Assembly: GCF_036013745.1 (NCBI RefSeq)
Contig: NZ_CP107880.1
Coordinates: 9,858,001-9,922,000, forward strand
DNA: 64,000 nt
Reading direction: 5' to 3'
Source: Streptomyces sp. NBC_00483
GTDB lineage: Bacteria > Actinomycetota > Actinomycetes > Streptomycetales > Streptomycetaceae
Shown here: one piece after another, positions 35,302 through 46,296 of the stretch
Numbering within the stretch: the first letter of the stretch is position 1
Layout of the letters: every line of letters starts with the position of its first letter
Notes under the pieces: generated by a model
The model's input: the letters and a program-made list of their open reading frames with translations, nothing else
What the model was told of the DNA's origin: nothing
Databases searched by the model: none
Made by a program: the position numbers and the translations under genes

Positions 35302-36030
35302 ATGACCACCCGTCCGTCATCGACCACCTCCCTGCCCGAGACGTTCGGCACGCTCGGCGTCAGCGCCCGGCGGCTGGCGGCCGGCGCGGGGCCGGACGGC
35401 GGCGAGGGCGGTGATCTGCACGGCGTCGTGGACACGCCGTACGGGACCCGGCTGCTCATCGGGGACGTGATGGGCAAGGGGACCGAGCTGTCCCGCACCG
35501 CCGACGCGGTCCTGCGGACCTGGCGCCGGCTCGCGTGCGTGCAGCGGACGTTGGAGGTGCTCGCGGTGCGGCTGCACTCGCTGGTCGCGCACTCCGAGGA
35601 CCCCGACAGATTCGTCACCGCCACGCTGGTGACGGTCGCCCCCGACGGCTCCGCCGAAGTGGTCTGCTGCGGGCATCCGCCGCCCCTGCTGATCCGTGAC
35701 GGGTCCGCGGTACCGGCCGCCGTGCCCACCCCGGCGCCGCCGCTCGGGCTGCTCGACCTCGCGCACGGCTGGTGCGGCGCCGAGCAGATATCCGCGGCCG
35801 CCTGGGACCGGATGCTGCTGCACACCGACGGCGCCACCGAGGCCCGCGACGCGGACAGCGAGTTCTACCCCCTCGCCGAGCGCGCCACCGAGCTGAGCGC
35901 ACTGCCGCTCGCCCCGTTCACCGCCGCGCTCTCGGCCGACCTGCTGCACCACGCCGGAGGCCGCCTCCAGGACGACGCCACGCTGCTGGCACTGGAGCCG
36001 TTGAACTCCGCGCCGCCCGCCCCGCGCTGA
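35302..36030 (+). CDS. stand-alone SpoIIE/PP2C phosphatase
   Basis: This 242-residue protein is a PP2C/SpoIIE catalytic domain without sensor modules. The metal motif LLIGDVMGKGTELSRTAD and the C-terminal LQDDATLLAL are intact, and VVCCGHPPPLLIRDG is typical. The ATG at 35302 follows AAAGG. Family members dephosphorylate STAS anti-anti-sigma factors. No partner gene is adjacent; it is followed by a DUF5133 gene on the same strand. Confidence 0.85.
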   Translation: MTTRPSSTTSLPETFGTLGVSARRLAAGAGPDGGEGGDLHGVVDTPYGTRLLIGDVMGKGTELSRTADAVLRTWRRLACVQRTLEVLAVRLHSLVAHSEDPDRFVTATLVTVAPDGSAEVVCCGHPPPLLIRDGSAVPAAVPTPAPPLGLLDLAHGWCGAEQISAAAWDRMLLHTDGATEARDADSEFYPLAERATELSALPLAPFTAALSADLLHHAGGRLQDDATLLALEPLNSAPPAPR

Positions 36031-36143
36031 TGCACACAGGGGCGTGCTGAAATCCCGTCCCCTGGATGTGTTTTCGTCTCCTGTGACAGGGGAGTCGGAG
36101 GGCGGACCGTGTGACAGCAGACGACGAAAGGGAGTGGCGGAAC

Positions 36144-36407
36144 ATGCTCCTCGCCCATCCCGCCCTGTTGACCGACCTCATCCGCGAGTACGAGATGCTC
36201 AGCGCGCTCGACGCCGACGACGGGGGACCTGCCGCGCAGCGCCGGCTCGACGACATCGGATACAGCCTGTGCATGGCCACCGGCACGAGCGACGTGGACG
36301 CGGCACTCGTCGCCGCCCGACACCGGCTGCCCGGGGCGCGCGTGCACGACGACTCGGCACTCACCGCGCGTCGACGCAGGACACCACGGGTGCCGCGCCA
36401 CCGGTGA
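36144..36407 (+). CDS. DUF5133 family small protein
   Basis: This 87-residue protein has the DUF5133 pattern known only from Streptomyces and relatives: MLLAHPALLTDLIREYEML at the start, DDIGYSLCMATGT in the middle and ALVAARHRLPGAR near the end. I prefer ATG 36144 since family members begin with this segment and GGGAG lies upstream; GTG 36111 with GGAGGG is possible. Function unknown. Confidence 0.7.
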   Translation: MLLAHPALLTDLIREYEMLSALDADDGGPAAQRRLDDIGYSLCMATGTSDVDAALVAARHRLPGARVHDDSALTARRRRTPRVPRHR

Positions 36408-36417
36408 GAGTGGGGCG

Positions 36418-36639
36418 TCAGTTCGCCTCGGCGCGGTCGGCGGTGCCGATCGTCACGCCCGAGGTCGGCTGCCCCGCCTTGCTGTCCGCCTTCGTGGTGT
36501 CGGCGCCGCCACACGCCGTGATCACACCGATGGCAACGGCGACCGCGGCGACACTGCCGCCGAGCGTGAGTCGGGAGCGCGTCGAACGCCGCCTGTGCCG
36601 CGAAGTGCGGGGACCACTCGGGTAGGGGAGATGCGCCAT
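36418..36639 (-). CDS. small putative lipoprotein
   Basis: This 73-residue protein begins with a basic N terminus, then a hydrophobic segment GGSVAAVAVAIGVITACGG ending in an ITAC lipobox-like site. The remaining 25 or so residues are polar, suggesting a tiny surface-exposed lipoprotein. ATG 36639 follows GAGG. Codon use is normal. No family recognised; it may be a genuine small gene or a decayed lipoprotein. Confidence 0.55.
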   Translation of the reverse strand: MAHLPYPSGPRTSRHRRRSTRSRLTLGGSVAAVAVAIGVITACGGADTTKADSKAGQPTSGVTIGTADRAEAN

Positions 36640-36787
36640 CGTGGTGCCTCGGTCTCTTGCGGACTCGTGCGGACTCGATACGGGGGAGTAACCCAAGGCT
36701 AGGCGCGGCGCACGGGGCAGCGGGCGAGGACCAAGGTCCCCGGTGCGGGGGCATTGGTCCCGACCCGACCGGGGGTTCGACGGGGCG

Positions 36788-37348
36788 TCAGACCGCCAGC
36801 GTGCCGCGGCCCGTGGTCTCCTCCTCCAGCACCTGCTGGGCCCCCGAGGCGGAGGACTGCCACAGCGTCGTCACGGGCTCCCACACCCGTACGCCGGTCG
36901 GTGAACCGAGGGTCAGCGCCTGGAAGCTGCGGCCCTGAAGGTCGGGGATCGCGGCGACCGTCACGTACATGACGGCGGGTGCCTCGTCCTTGGCGTCCTC
37001 CGGGTCGGAGACCGACAGGACCGCCGCGTACGCCGTGTCGTGCGCGGCCAGCGCCCGCCCGGCGTGCGGCACCGTCGGCAGCGGCAGCGCCGCCCCGTCC
37101 AGCTCTCCGTACGTGACCGTCGGTACGCGGTCGACGAGGCAGGCCTTCGAGGAATCGTTGCGCACGCTCAGCTTCAGGATGTCGGCGTTGTCGTCCGAGG
37201 GCTCGGCCCGCACGGTCACATCGTTCTCGCCGCAGCGCGCGAGTGCGGCGGAGTCGGCCGCTCCCGCGGTGGGCACGGTGAGTGCCGTCAGGGCGAGGGC
37301 GGCGGTGACGGCCGCCGTGGCATGACGTGTGACGTGACGAGCGCGCAT
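36788..37348 (-). CDS. exported hypothetical protein (DUF4232-like)
   Basis: This 186-residue protein has a clear signal peptide (AAVTAALALTALTVPTAGAA, cleavage near residue 30). The mature part resembles secreted DUF4232 proteins: an early Cys in ALARCGENDVTV and a second in SSKACLVDRVPTVTYG could pair in a disulfide, with beta-strands throughout. The start at 37348 follows GGGGA. Function unknown; likely a cell-surface or extracellular protein. Confidence 0.7.
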   Translation of the reverse strand: MRARHVTRHATAAVTAALALTALTVPTAGAADSAALARCGENDVTVRAEPSDDNADILKLSVRNDSSKACLVDRVPTVTYGELDGAALPLPTVPHAGRALAAHDTAYAAVLSVSDPEDAKDEAPAVMYVTVAAIPDLQGRSFQALTLGSPTGVRVWEPVTTLWQSSASGAQQVLEEETTGRGTLAV

Positions 37349-37492
37349 CGGAAGTCCCCAGTCCGTGGTTGGTCCGTCGTGGTCGTTTCGTGCCGCCAAA
37401 GGAATGAAAAGCGGCGAATGCAGGCATACGACCCTAACGCGAATGTGTGACGCGGGGCACGTCGCGAGGCGGGGGTGCAGTGCGCGCAAGGT

Positions 37493-37507
37493 TTGCACAG
37501 TGTGCAA
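37493..37507. promoter_or_regulatory. TetR operator at the regulator's start
   Basis: TTGCACA-G-TGTGCAA is a perfect 7-1-7 palindrome ending 11 bp before the GTG start. It is the likely autoregulatory site of the TetR gene and may also govern the downstream MFS gene. Confidence 0.6.
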
Positions 37508-37518
37508 GAATCACGCCC

Positions 37519-39988
<2,470 letters not shown>

Positions 39989-40028
39989 CCCCTGCTCAGT
40001 AGGCAAAGAGCTGTTCAACAGGCAAAGG

Positions 40029-40070
40029 CTGTGCCCCCGTCGCGCTTGCGGAAGCGCGACGGGGGCACAG
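40029..40070. terminator. bidirectional hairpin terminator
   Basis: A perfect 19-bp stem (40029-40047 with 40052-40070) and GCGG loop lies between the convergent MFS and PPOX-type genes. It starts 40 nt after one stop and ends 5 nt before the other. Confidence 0.88.
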
Positions 40071-40075
40071 TCGCG

Positions 40076-40543
40076 TCAGTCCTCGTCCAGCCACACCCCG
40101 TCCCGCATCAGGTCACGACCCGCCAGCTCGTTCGCCTCGCGCCAGGCCTGGATGCGCACGGGCCGGATGCGGAAGTACACGTACGGGCCGTCGGCCGCAC
40201 GCGGATCGAACCCGGCGCTCGCGGCGAACGTGTCCGCGAATTCGTCGGTGACCTCGTCGGCGGAGAGTGCCTCGCAGCGCCCCGTGATGTGCACGACGTC
40301 CCGCGTCGGCCCGATGCCGAGGTGCACCCGCCCGCTCGCCACGAGGTTGCGCGCCACCGGATTGGTGGCCCGCGTCGACACGTACAGACACTCGTCCCGC
40401 CACAGGAACGACAGCGGCATCATGTACGGCGCGCCGCCCTCGGGCCCGGCCGTCGCGACCCACGCGTCGACCTCCCGTTCCAGGCGGTCGAGGGTGTCCT
40501 GCTTGCGCTGCTTCGCCGAACGGGCGGGCGCGGCCTGTGACAT
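40076..40543 (-). CDS. pyridoxamine 5'-phosphate oxidase-fold protein
   Basis: This 155-residue split-barrel flavin/F420-binding protein belongs to the PPOX family. AWVATAGPEGGAPYMMPLSFLWRDECLYVST (positions about 28-58) is the cofactor phosphate-binding region and NLVASGRVHLGIG the following strand. AAGGAG precedes the ATG at 40543. It is divergent from an ECF41-like sigma factor gene. Substrate and cofactor (FMN or F420) cannot be set from sequence alone. Confidence 0.83.
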   Translation of the reverse strand: MSQAAPARSAKQRKQDTLDRLEREVDAWVATAGPEGGAPYMMPLSFLWRDECLYVSTRATNPVARNLVASGRVHLGIGPTRDVVHITGRCEALSADEVTDEFADTFAASAGFDPRAADGPYVYFRIRPVRIQAWREANELAGRDLMRDGVWLDED

Positions 40544-40613
40544 GCGATTCTCCTTTACGGCCAATATGGGGTGGCGCACTGCCATGACACGACATCACGA
40601 AGGAATGTGACAG

Positions 40614-41546
40614 ATGGCCGATGCCGAAGTCCTGGCCGCCCGTTTCGAGGAGCACCGCCCGCGGCTGCGCGCTGTCGCCCACCGGATGCTCGGTTCGTCC
40701 GCGGAGGCCGACGACGTGGTGCAGGAGGCGTGGCTCCGGCTCAGTCGCACGGACGATGCCGACACCATCGACAACCTCGCCGCCTGGCTGACCACGGTCG
40801 TCTCCCGTATCTGCCTCAACGCGCTGCGCGCCCGCGCCACCCGCCGCGAGGACCCGCTCGAGGTCCAGGAGCACGAGAGGGGCGAAGGCCCCGTGGACCC
40901 GGCGGACGAGGCGGTCACGTCCGACTCCCTGGGCCTCGCGCTCATGGTCGTCCTCGACCGACTGGCCCCCGCGGAGCGCCTGGCCTTCGTGCTGCACGAC
41001 CTGTTCACCGTGCCGTTCGACGAGATCGCGCCCATCGTCGAGCGCACCCCCGCCGCCACCCGCCAGCTGGCCAGCCGCGCGCGGCGCCGGGTGCGCGAGG
41101 CCGACCCGCGCGCCACGGAGGCGGCGGACCGCGAGCGTCGCCGCGAGGTCGTCGAGGCCTTCCTGGCGGCGACGCAGGGCGGTGACTTCGAGGCGCTGCT
41201 CACCGTGCTCGACCCGGAGGTCGTGGTCCGCTCGGACGCCGCGGCGATCGCCATGGGCTCGGAGCCGGAGGTGATCGGCGCGCGTGCGGTGGCCTCCCTG
41301 TACGCGGGCCGTGCCAAGGCTGCCCGGCTCGCCCTGGTCGACGGCACGGCCGGCGTCGTGTGGACGCACGCGGGCACCCTCAAGGTGGCCTTCGCCGTCG
41401 AGGTCGACCTCACGACGGACCCGCCCCGCATCACCGGCATCGAACTCGTGGCGGACGAGAAGAGGTTGGCGTCGATGGACGTGGTGCCCCTGCGCCGCCG
41501 CAGGCGCCCGGCCTCCGGCGGTCAGTCCCCGGACGGCGCCGAATAG
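40614..41546 (+). CDS. ECF sigma factor with SnoaL-like extension (ECF41 type)
   Basis: This 310-residue sigma factor has regions 2 (AHRMLGSSAEADDVVQEAWLRL, about 22-43) and 4 (APAERLAFVLHDLFTVPFDEIAPI), then a C-terminal NTF2/SnoaL-like domain (about 180-290) typical of ECF41, where it regulates core activity in cis. ECF41 genes are normally beside a COE-type oxidoreductase gene; here the divergent PPOX-type gene may fill that role. The C-terminal tail is basic (RRRRRPAS). A GNAT gene overlaps its 3' end tail to tail. Confidence 0.87.
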   Translation: MADAEVLAARFEEHRPRLRAVAHRMLGSSAEADDVVQEAWLRLSRTDDADTIDNLAAWLTTVVSRICLNALRARATRREDPLEVQEHERGEGPVDPADEAVTSDSLGLALMVVLDRLAPAERLAFVLHDLFTVPFDEIAPIVERTPAATRQLASRARRRVREADPRATEAADRERRREVVEAFLAATQGGDFEALLTVLDPEVVVRSDAAAIAMGSEPEVIGARAVASLYAGRAKAARLALVDGTAGVVWTHAGTLKVAFAVEVDLTTDPPRITGIELVADEKRLASMDVVPLRRRRRPASGGQSPDGAE

Positions 41547-42046
41547 CACCTGACGTCCACCAACTCGCCCGGCCCCCACTCCTGTTGGCCCTGCGCGAGG
41601 AACCGCCACCCGAGCCGTTCGTACAGCGCGATCGCGGCGGAGTCGGTGGTGACGACGTCGAGCACGGCCAGGGAGCCGTGCCGACGGGCCTCGCGCGCGG
41701 CCCGGCCCAGGAGCGCCGCGCCCAGCCGGTGGCCGCGCGCGGACGGCGCCACGAACAGCCGCCCCACCACGGCGACCGAAGTGCCCGCCGGGACGAGGGT
41801 GGGTGCCACGTCGCCCGAGGCGGGCCGGGCCAGCAGGACGTGCCCGACGACGCGCTCGTCGTGGCATCCGACCCACGCGCCCACGACATCGCCGTCACTC
41901 AGCCAACCCGCGGGATCCCTCGGCCAATTGGTCGGATAACCGTCCGCGTGATGCACGGCGCGCATCGCTTCTACGCAAGCGTCCAGATCACTGCTCTGCC
42001 GCGCCCTGACGCACGTATCCCCACTCACACCCGTCTCGCCGCTCAC
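41522..42046 (-). CDS. GNAT family N-acetyltransferase
   Basis: This protein of about 174 residues has a GNAT core: VVGRLFVAPSARGHRLGAALLGRAAREA (motif A, RGHRLG) and SAAIALYERLGWRF near the end. The start is uncertain between GTG 42046 and GTG 42028 because the 5' end is a short repeat that encodes VSGETGVSGDT. Its 3' end overlaps the sigma factor gene by 25 nt, an antisense tail-to-tail overlap. Substrate unknown. Confidence 0.78.
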   Translation of the reverse strand: MSGETGVSGDTCVRARQSSDLDACVEAMRAVHHADGYPTNWPRDPAGWLSDGDVVGAWVGCHDERVVGHVLLARPASGDVAPTLVPAGTSVAVVGRLFVAPSARGHRLGAALLGRAAREARRHGSLAVLDVVTTDSAAIALYERLGWRFLAQGQQEWGPGELVDVRCYSAPSGD

Positions 42047-42144
42047 ACCCACACGCCCGTCTCGCCACTGGTCCCGTCGAGGGCATCGAACCACACATGC
42101 CGAATGCGCTTGTCCCGCGTCCCCGGCCCGAATAGCGTGCCGCC

Positions 42145-42843
42145 GTGGATCACTTCTCGCGTTCGGCGGACCTCTCCTCGCGTTCGACGGAACTCTTCTC
42201 GCGCTCATGGGCCGCGTTGCGCGCCGCGGTCGCCGACCTCCCCGAGCCGGCCTTCGAGCAGCCCTCCGGCTGCACCGGCTGGCTGGTGCGGGACCTGGTG
42301 TGTCACCTGGTCATCGACGCGCAGGACGTGCTGATCACCCTCGCCACCCCCGCGTCGACGGAGCCGACCGTCGACGCCGTGACGTACTGGCACGTGGGCG
42401 ACGAGCCGCCGACCGGTGAGGACCCGCTCGACGCGCTGACCGTCCGCCTCGCCGCCGCCTATCAGGACCCGGCGCTGCTCACGTTCCACCTCGACGACGT
42501 CGGAGCGGCTGCGGGGCGTGCCGCCGGGCTCGCCGACCCGGACGCGCGCGTGAGCACGCAGGAGCAGGTCCTCACGGTGGGCGACTACCTCACCGCGTAC
42601 GTCCTGGAGTGGACGCTGCACCACCTCGACCTGATCGCCCATCTCCCGGACGTGCCGGGGCCGCCGGCCGAGGGTCTGGCACGGGCGCGGGCGCTCCTGG
42701 AGGGGACCGCCGGCACCGCGTTCCCGGAGCCGTGGCGCGACATGGACGTGCTGCTCGTCGGAACGGGGCGCCGACCTGCGACGGAGCGGGAGAAGAAGGA
42801 ACTCGGCGCGCTGGCGGGGAAGTTGCCCCTCGTGATCGGCTGA
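42145..42843 (+). CDS. maleylpyruvate isomerase family mycothiol-dependent protein (MDMPI_N fold)
   Basis: This 232-residue protein has the DinB-like MDMPI_N four-helix bundle. The metal-binding His set typical of the fold is visible at GWLVRDLVCHLV and EWTLHHLDLIAHL. Such proteins use mycothiol and are common in actinobacteria. Residues 4-24 are a three-fold heptad repeat FSRSADL/SSRSTEL/FSRSWAA encoded by 21-bp tandem repeats. GTG 42145 is used. Reaction and substrate are unknown. Confidence 0.82.
   Translation: MDHFSRSADLSSRSTELFSRSWAALRAAVADLPEPAFEQPSGCTGWLVRDLVCHLVIDAQDVLITLATPASTEPTVDAVTYWHVGDEPPTGEDPLDALTVRLAAAYQDPALLTFHLDDVGAAAGRAAGLADPDARVSTQEQVLTVGDYLTAYVLEWTLHHLDLIAHLPDVPGPPAEGLARARALLEGTAGTAFPEPWRDMDVLLVGTGRRPATEREKKELGALAGKLPLVIG
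42154..42216. repeat. three in-frame 21-bp tandem repeats
   Basis: Units at 42154-42174, 42175-42195 and 42196-42216 share the TCTCGCGTTCG core and encode seven-residue repeats at the N terminus of the MDMPI-type protein. Confidence 0.75.
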
Positions 42844-42973
42844 CCGGCCGGCGCGGCACGCCACCGGGTCCGAGTCTTGAACTCGCTGGGACCATTCCGG
42901 CCCGGACCTTGTCGAAGTCCTTGACGCCTCAGCCCCTCGACGCTTAACTCACGTCCTAAATTAAGTCCTGACA

Positions 42974-42992
42974 GCGTTCAGTTCCTGAACGC
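42974..42992. promoter_or_regulatory. 19-bp operator-like palindrome before the sugar operon
   Basis: GCGTTCAG-TTC-CTGAACGC is a perfect 8-3-8 inverted repeat, 37-55 bp before the binding-protein start. It is not the CebR box (TGGGAGCGCTCCCA), and no regulator gene is adjacent. Confidence 0.65.
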
Positions 42993-43028
42993 GTAGGGCC
43001 ACCCTCCGGACAAGGGACGCCTGGAGCC

Positions 43029-44345
43029 ATGAGCAGAATCCGCGCCGCCTGTGCCTGTGCCGTCACCCTCTCGCTCGCCCTCGCGGCCACCGCCTGCGGC
43101 GGCGGTTCGCCGACCAGCGGTGGATCCGACGACTCCCCGAAGACCCTCACGTACTGGGCCTCGAACCAGGGGGCCAGCATCGAGGTCGACAAGAAGGTCC
43201 TCCAGCCGGAACTCGACAAGTTCGAGAAGCAGTCCGGCATCAAGGTGAAGCTGGAGGTCGTTCCCTGGTCCAGCCTCCTCGACCGGATCCTCACCGCGAC
43301 CACCTCGGGCCAGGGCCCGGACGTCCTCAACATCGGCAACACCTGGAGCGCCTCGCTGCAGGCGAGCGGCGCGCTGCTGCCCTGGGACGCCAAGAACTTC
43401 GACAAGATCGGCGGGAAGGACCGGTTCGTCGCCTCCGCGCTGGGCTCCGCGGGGGTGCAGGGCAAGGACCCGGCCGCGGTGCCGCTGTACTCCATGGCGT
43501 ACGCGCTGTACTACAACAAGCAGATGTTCAAGGACGCGGGAATAGCGAAGCCCCCGGCGACCTGGGACGAGGTCGTAGCCGCCGGCAAGAAGATCTCCAA
43601 GGGCGGCAAGTGGGGCATCGGAGCCGAGGGTTCGAACCTGTCCAACAACATCCACCAGGTCTTCGTCCTCGCCAAGCAGCACGGCGCCGACTGGTTCACC
43701 GCGGACGGCAAGCCCGACTTCACCTCGGCCGGCGCGGTCGCGGGCGTGAAGCAGTACGTCGACCTGATGGCCAAGGACAAGATCGTCGCGCCGGGCAACG
43801 CCGAGTACGCGCAGAACCAGTCCCTGAGCGACTTCTCCAAGGACAAGACGGCGATGGTGCTGTGGCAGACCGCCTCCGCGACCTTCAAGACGCAGGGCAT
43901 GAAGGAGGACGAGTGGGGCGTGGTGCCCGCGCCCGTGCAGTCCGGCGCGCCGGGCCAGGGCCGCAGCACCAACTCCATGGTCGCCGGCATCAACATGGCC
44001 GTCTTCAAGGACACCGACAACCTCGGCGGCGCCACCAAGTTCGTGAAGTTCATGACCAGTGACCCCGAGCAGAAGATCCTCAACAAGGCGTACGGGTCCA
44101 TCCCGCCGGTCAAGTCTGCGCAGAACGACGCCGCGTTCAACGTCCCGGCCGTCGCGACGCTCAAGGAGACCATCTCCACGAGCGCGGCGCCGCTGCCCCA
44201 GGTCGCCGACGAGTCGCAGTTCGAGACCGCCGTCGGTACGGCCGTGAAGGAACTCTTCGCGGACGCCGCCGCGGGCCGGCCCGTCACCACCGCCACCGTC
44301 AAGGCCAAGCTCGCCAAGGCGCAGCAGCAGATGCCGACCAAGTGA
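43029..44345 (+). CDS. sugar-binding lipoprotein of ABC transporter
   Basis: This 438-residue extracellular binding protein has a lipoprotein signal peptide ending in ALAATACGGG (lipidated Cys near residue 23). The body is a family 1 sugar-binding fold, with TLTYWASNQGAS at the start and GQGPDVLNIGNTW as the first ligand-lobe loop. With the next two permeases and a GH1 beta-glucosidase it suggests uptake of a beta-glucoside such as cellobiose or an aryl-glucoside. The gene overlaps the next by 4 nt. Confidence 0.88.
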   Translation: MSRIRAACACAVTLSLALAATACGGGSPTSGGSDDSPKTLTYWASNQGASIEVDKKVLQPELDKFEKQSGIKVKLEVVPWSSLLDRILTATTSGQGPDVLNIGNTWSASLQASGALLPWDAKNFDKIGGKDRFVASALGSAGVQGKDPAAVPLYSMAYALYYNKQMFKDAGIAKPPATWDEVVAAGKKISKGGKWGIGAEGSNLSNNIHQVFVLAKQHGADWFTADGKPDFTSAGAVAGVKQYVDLMAKDKIVAPGNAEYAQNQSLSDFSKDKTAMVLWQTASATFKTQGMKEDEWGVVPAPVQSGAPGQGRSTNSMVAGINMAVFKDTDNLGGATKFVKFMTSDPEQKILNKAYGSIPPVKSAQNDAAFNVPAVATLKETISTSAAPLPQVADESQFETAVGTAVKELFADAAAGRPVTTATVKAKLAKAQQQMPTK

Positions 44346-45364
44346 GCGGAACCCCGATGACGACCACACCCACCACGACGGTCGAACGGTCGGCCGAGCC
44401 GGCCGTCGGCCCCAAGTCCCCCAAGGCGGCGGGCGGTCGGGCCCGCCGCCCCGGACGGATCCGCCGGTTCGGCCTGCCCTACCTCCTGCTCCTGCCCGCC
44501 CTGGTGCTTGAACTCCTCGTCCACCTGGTGCCCATGGCCATGGGCATCCTGATGAGCTTCAAGCAGCTCACCCGGCTCTTCCTGCGCGACTGGACCACCG
44601 CCCCCTGGAGCGGCCTCGACAACTTCAAGGTCGCCGTCGACTTCGACGGCGCCATCGGCGAGGCGCTCCTCAAGTCCTTCGTCACCACCTGCCTGTTCAC
44701 CGTGTCCTCGGTCGCCCTGTGCTGGGTGATCGGCACGGCGGCGGCGGTCTTCATGCAGGAGTCCTTCAAGGGGCGCGGCCTGCTGCGCGCCCTGTTCCTC
44801 GTCCCGTACGCGCTGCCCGTGTACGCCGCCGTCATCACCTGGGTGTTCCTGTTCCAGCACGACAACGGCCTGGTGAACCACGTGCTGCACGACCAGCTCG
44901 GCATCACCGACAAACCGTCGTTCTGGCTGATCGGGGACAACAGCTTCATCGCGCTGCTCACCGTCTCCGTGTGGAAGGGCTGGCCGTTCGCCTTCCTCAT
45001 CGTGATGGCGGGACTGCAGAACATCTCGAAAGACCTGTACGAGGCCGCGGCCCTCGACGGCGCGGGCATGTGGCAGCAGCTGCGCCGCATCACGCTGCCG
45101 TCGCTGCGGCCCGTCAACCAGGTCCTCGTCCTCGTCCTGTTCCTCTGGACGTTCAACGACTTCAACACCCCGTACGTGATGTTCGGCAAGGCGGCGCCCG
45201 GGGCCGCGGACCTGATCTCGGTCCACATCTATCAAGCGTCCTTCGTGACATGGGACTTCGGCACAGGGTCCGCGATGTCCGTCCTGTTGCTGCTGTTCCT
45301 GCTCGTCGTGACGGGCGTGTACCTGGTGCTCACGTCCAGGGGGAGGAAGACCGCCGATGTCTGA
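44342..45364 (+). CDS. sugar ABC transporter permease 1
   Basis: This 340-residue permease has about six transmembrane helices after a Pro/Arg-rich N terminus, with EAA loop KDLYEAAALDGAGMWQQLRRITLP. The GTG at 44342 overlaps the upstream stop (GTGA), implying coupling; an ATG at 44357 is the alternative. It overlaps the second permease gene by 8 nt. As in the other sugar operon, no ATPase is encoded here. Confidence 0.87.
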   Translation: MSGTPMTTTPTTTVERSAEPAVGPKSPKAAGGRARRPGRIRRFGLPYLLLLPALVLELLVHLVPMAMGILMSFKQLTRLFLRDWTTAPWSGLDNFKVAVDFDGAIGEALLKSFVTTCLFTVSSVALCWVIGTAAAVFMQESFKGRGLLRALFLVPYALPVYAAVITWVFLFQHDNGLVNHVLHDQLGITDKPSFWLIGDNSFIALLTVSVWKGWPFAFLIVMAGLQNISKDLYEAAALDGAGMWQQLRRITLPSLRPVNQVLVLVLFLWTFNDFNTPYVMFGKAAPGAADLISVHIYQASFVTWDFGTGSAMSVLLLLFLLVVTGVYLVLTSRGRKTADV

Positions 45365-46238
45365 CACACAGCTGGCGCCTGCGCGGTTCAGGTCGCCGTC
45401 GGCGCCGCCGCGCTCCTTCCTCTGGTCCCGCCGGATCTTCCTCACCCTGCTCGCCGGCTTCGTCCTGCTGCCCGTCTACGTGATGGTGTCCAGCTCGCTC
45501 AAGCCGCTCCAGGACGTCCAGGGCGCGTTCCGCTGGATCCCCAGCAGCCTGACGATCCGCCCCTACATCGACATCTGGTCGACTGTCCCGCTGGCCCGCT
45601 ACTTCATGAACTCGCTGGTCGTGGCGGGTGTGGCGACAGTCTGCTCGGTGGTCGTCGCGGTCTTCGCCGCGTACGCGGTCAGCCGCTACCGCTTCCGCGG
45701 CAAGCGCGTCTTCACGGTGACGGTGCTGTCGACGCAGATGCTCCCCGGCATCCTCTTCCTGCTGCCGCTGTTCCTGATCTACGTCAACATCGGCAACGCC
45801 ACCGGCATCGCCCTGTTCGGCTCGCGCGGCGGGCTGATCCTCACGTACATGACGTTCACGCTGCCGTTCTCGATCTGGATGCTCATCGGGTACTTCGAGT
45901 CGGTGCCGCGCGATCTCGACGAGGCGGCTCTCGTCGACGGATGCGGGCCGATCGGGGCCCTCTTCCGGATCATCGTTCCGGCGGCGATCCCCGGCATCGT
46001 GGCCGTCGCCGTCTACGCGTTCATGACCGCGTGGGGCGAGGTCCTCTTCGCCTCCGTCATGACCAACGACACCACCCGCACGCTCTCCGTCGGCCTCGGC
46101 GCCTACGCCAACCTCAACGACGTGTACTGGAACCAGATCATGGCCGCCTCGCTCGTCGTGAGCGTGCCCGTCGTGGCCGGCTTCCTGCTGCTCCAGCGCT
46201 ACCTCGTGACCGGCCTGACCGCCGGAGCCGTCAAGTGA
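45357..46238 (+). CDS. sugar ABC transporter permease 2
   Basis: This 293-residue permease has six predicted transmembrane helices and the EAA loop [24 protein letters not shown]. It ends in GLTAGAVK, and the DNA for that tail is tandemly duplicated just past the stop. It is co-translated with the first permease and leads into the beta-glucosidase gene. Confidence 0.88.
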   Translation: MSDTQLAPARFRSPSAPPRSFLWSRRIFLTLLAGFVLLPVYVMVSSSLKPLQDVQGAFRWIPSSLTIRPYIDIWSTVPLARYFMNSLVVAGVATVCSVVVAVFAAYAVSRYRFRGKRVFTVTVLSTQMLPGILFLLPLFLIYVNIGNATGIALFGSRGGLILTYMTFTLPFSIWMLIGYFESVPRDLDEAALVDGCGPIGALFRIIVPAAIPGIVAVAVYAFMTAWGEVLFASVMTNDTTRTLSVGLGAYANLNDVYWNQIMAASLVVSVPVVAGFLLLQRYLVTGLTAGAVK

Positions 46239-46274
46239 CCGCCGGAGCCGTCAAGTGACCGCTCCCGGTCAAGT
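46217..46274. repeat. 20-bp tandem duplication across the permease stop codon
   Basis: GACCGCCGGAGCCGTCAAGT occurs at 46217-46236 and again at 46237-46256, followed by a related 18-bp segment. The stop codon falls at the junction, so the last permease codons are repeated downstream. Confidence 0.85.
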
Positions 46275-46296
46275 GACCATGACTGAAGGGAACTTC

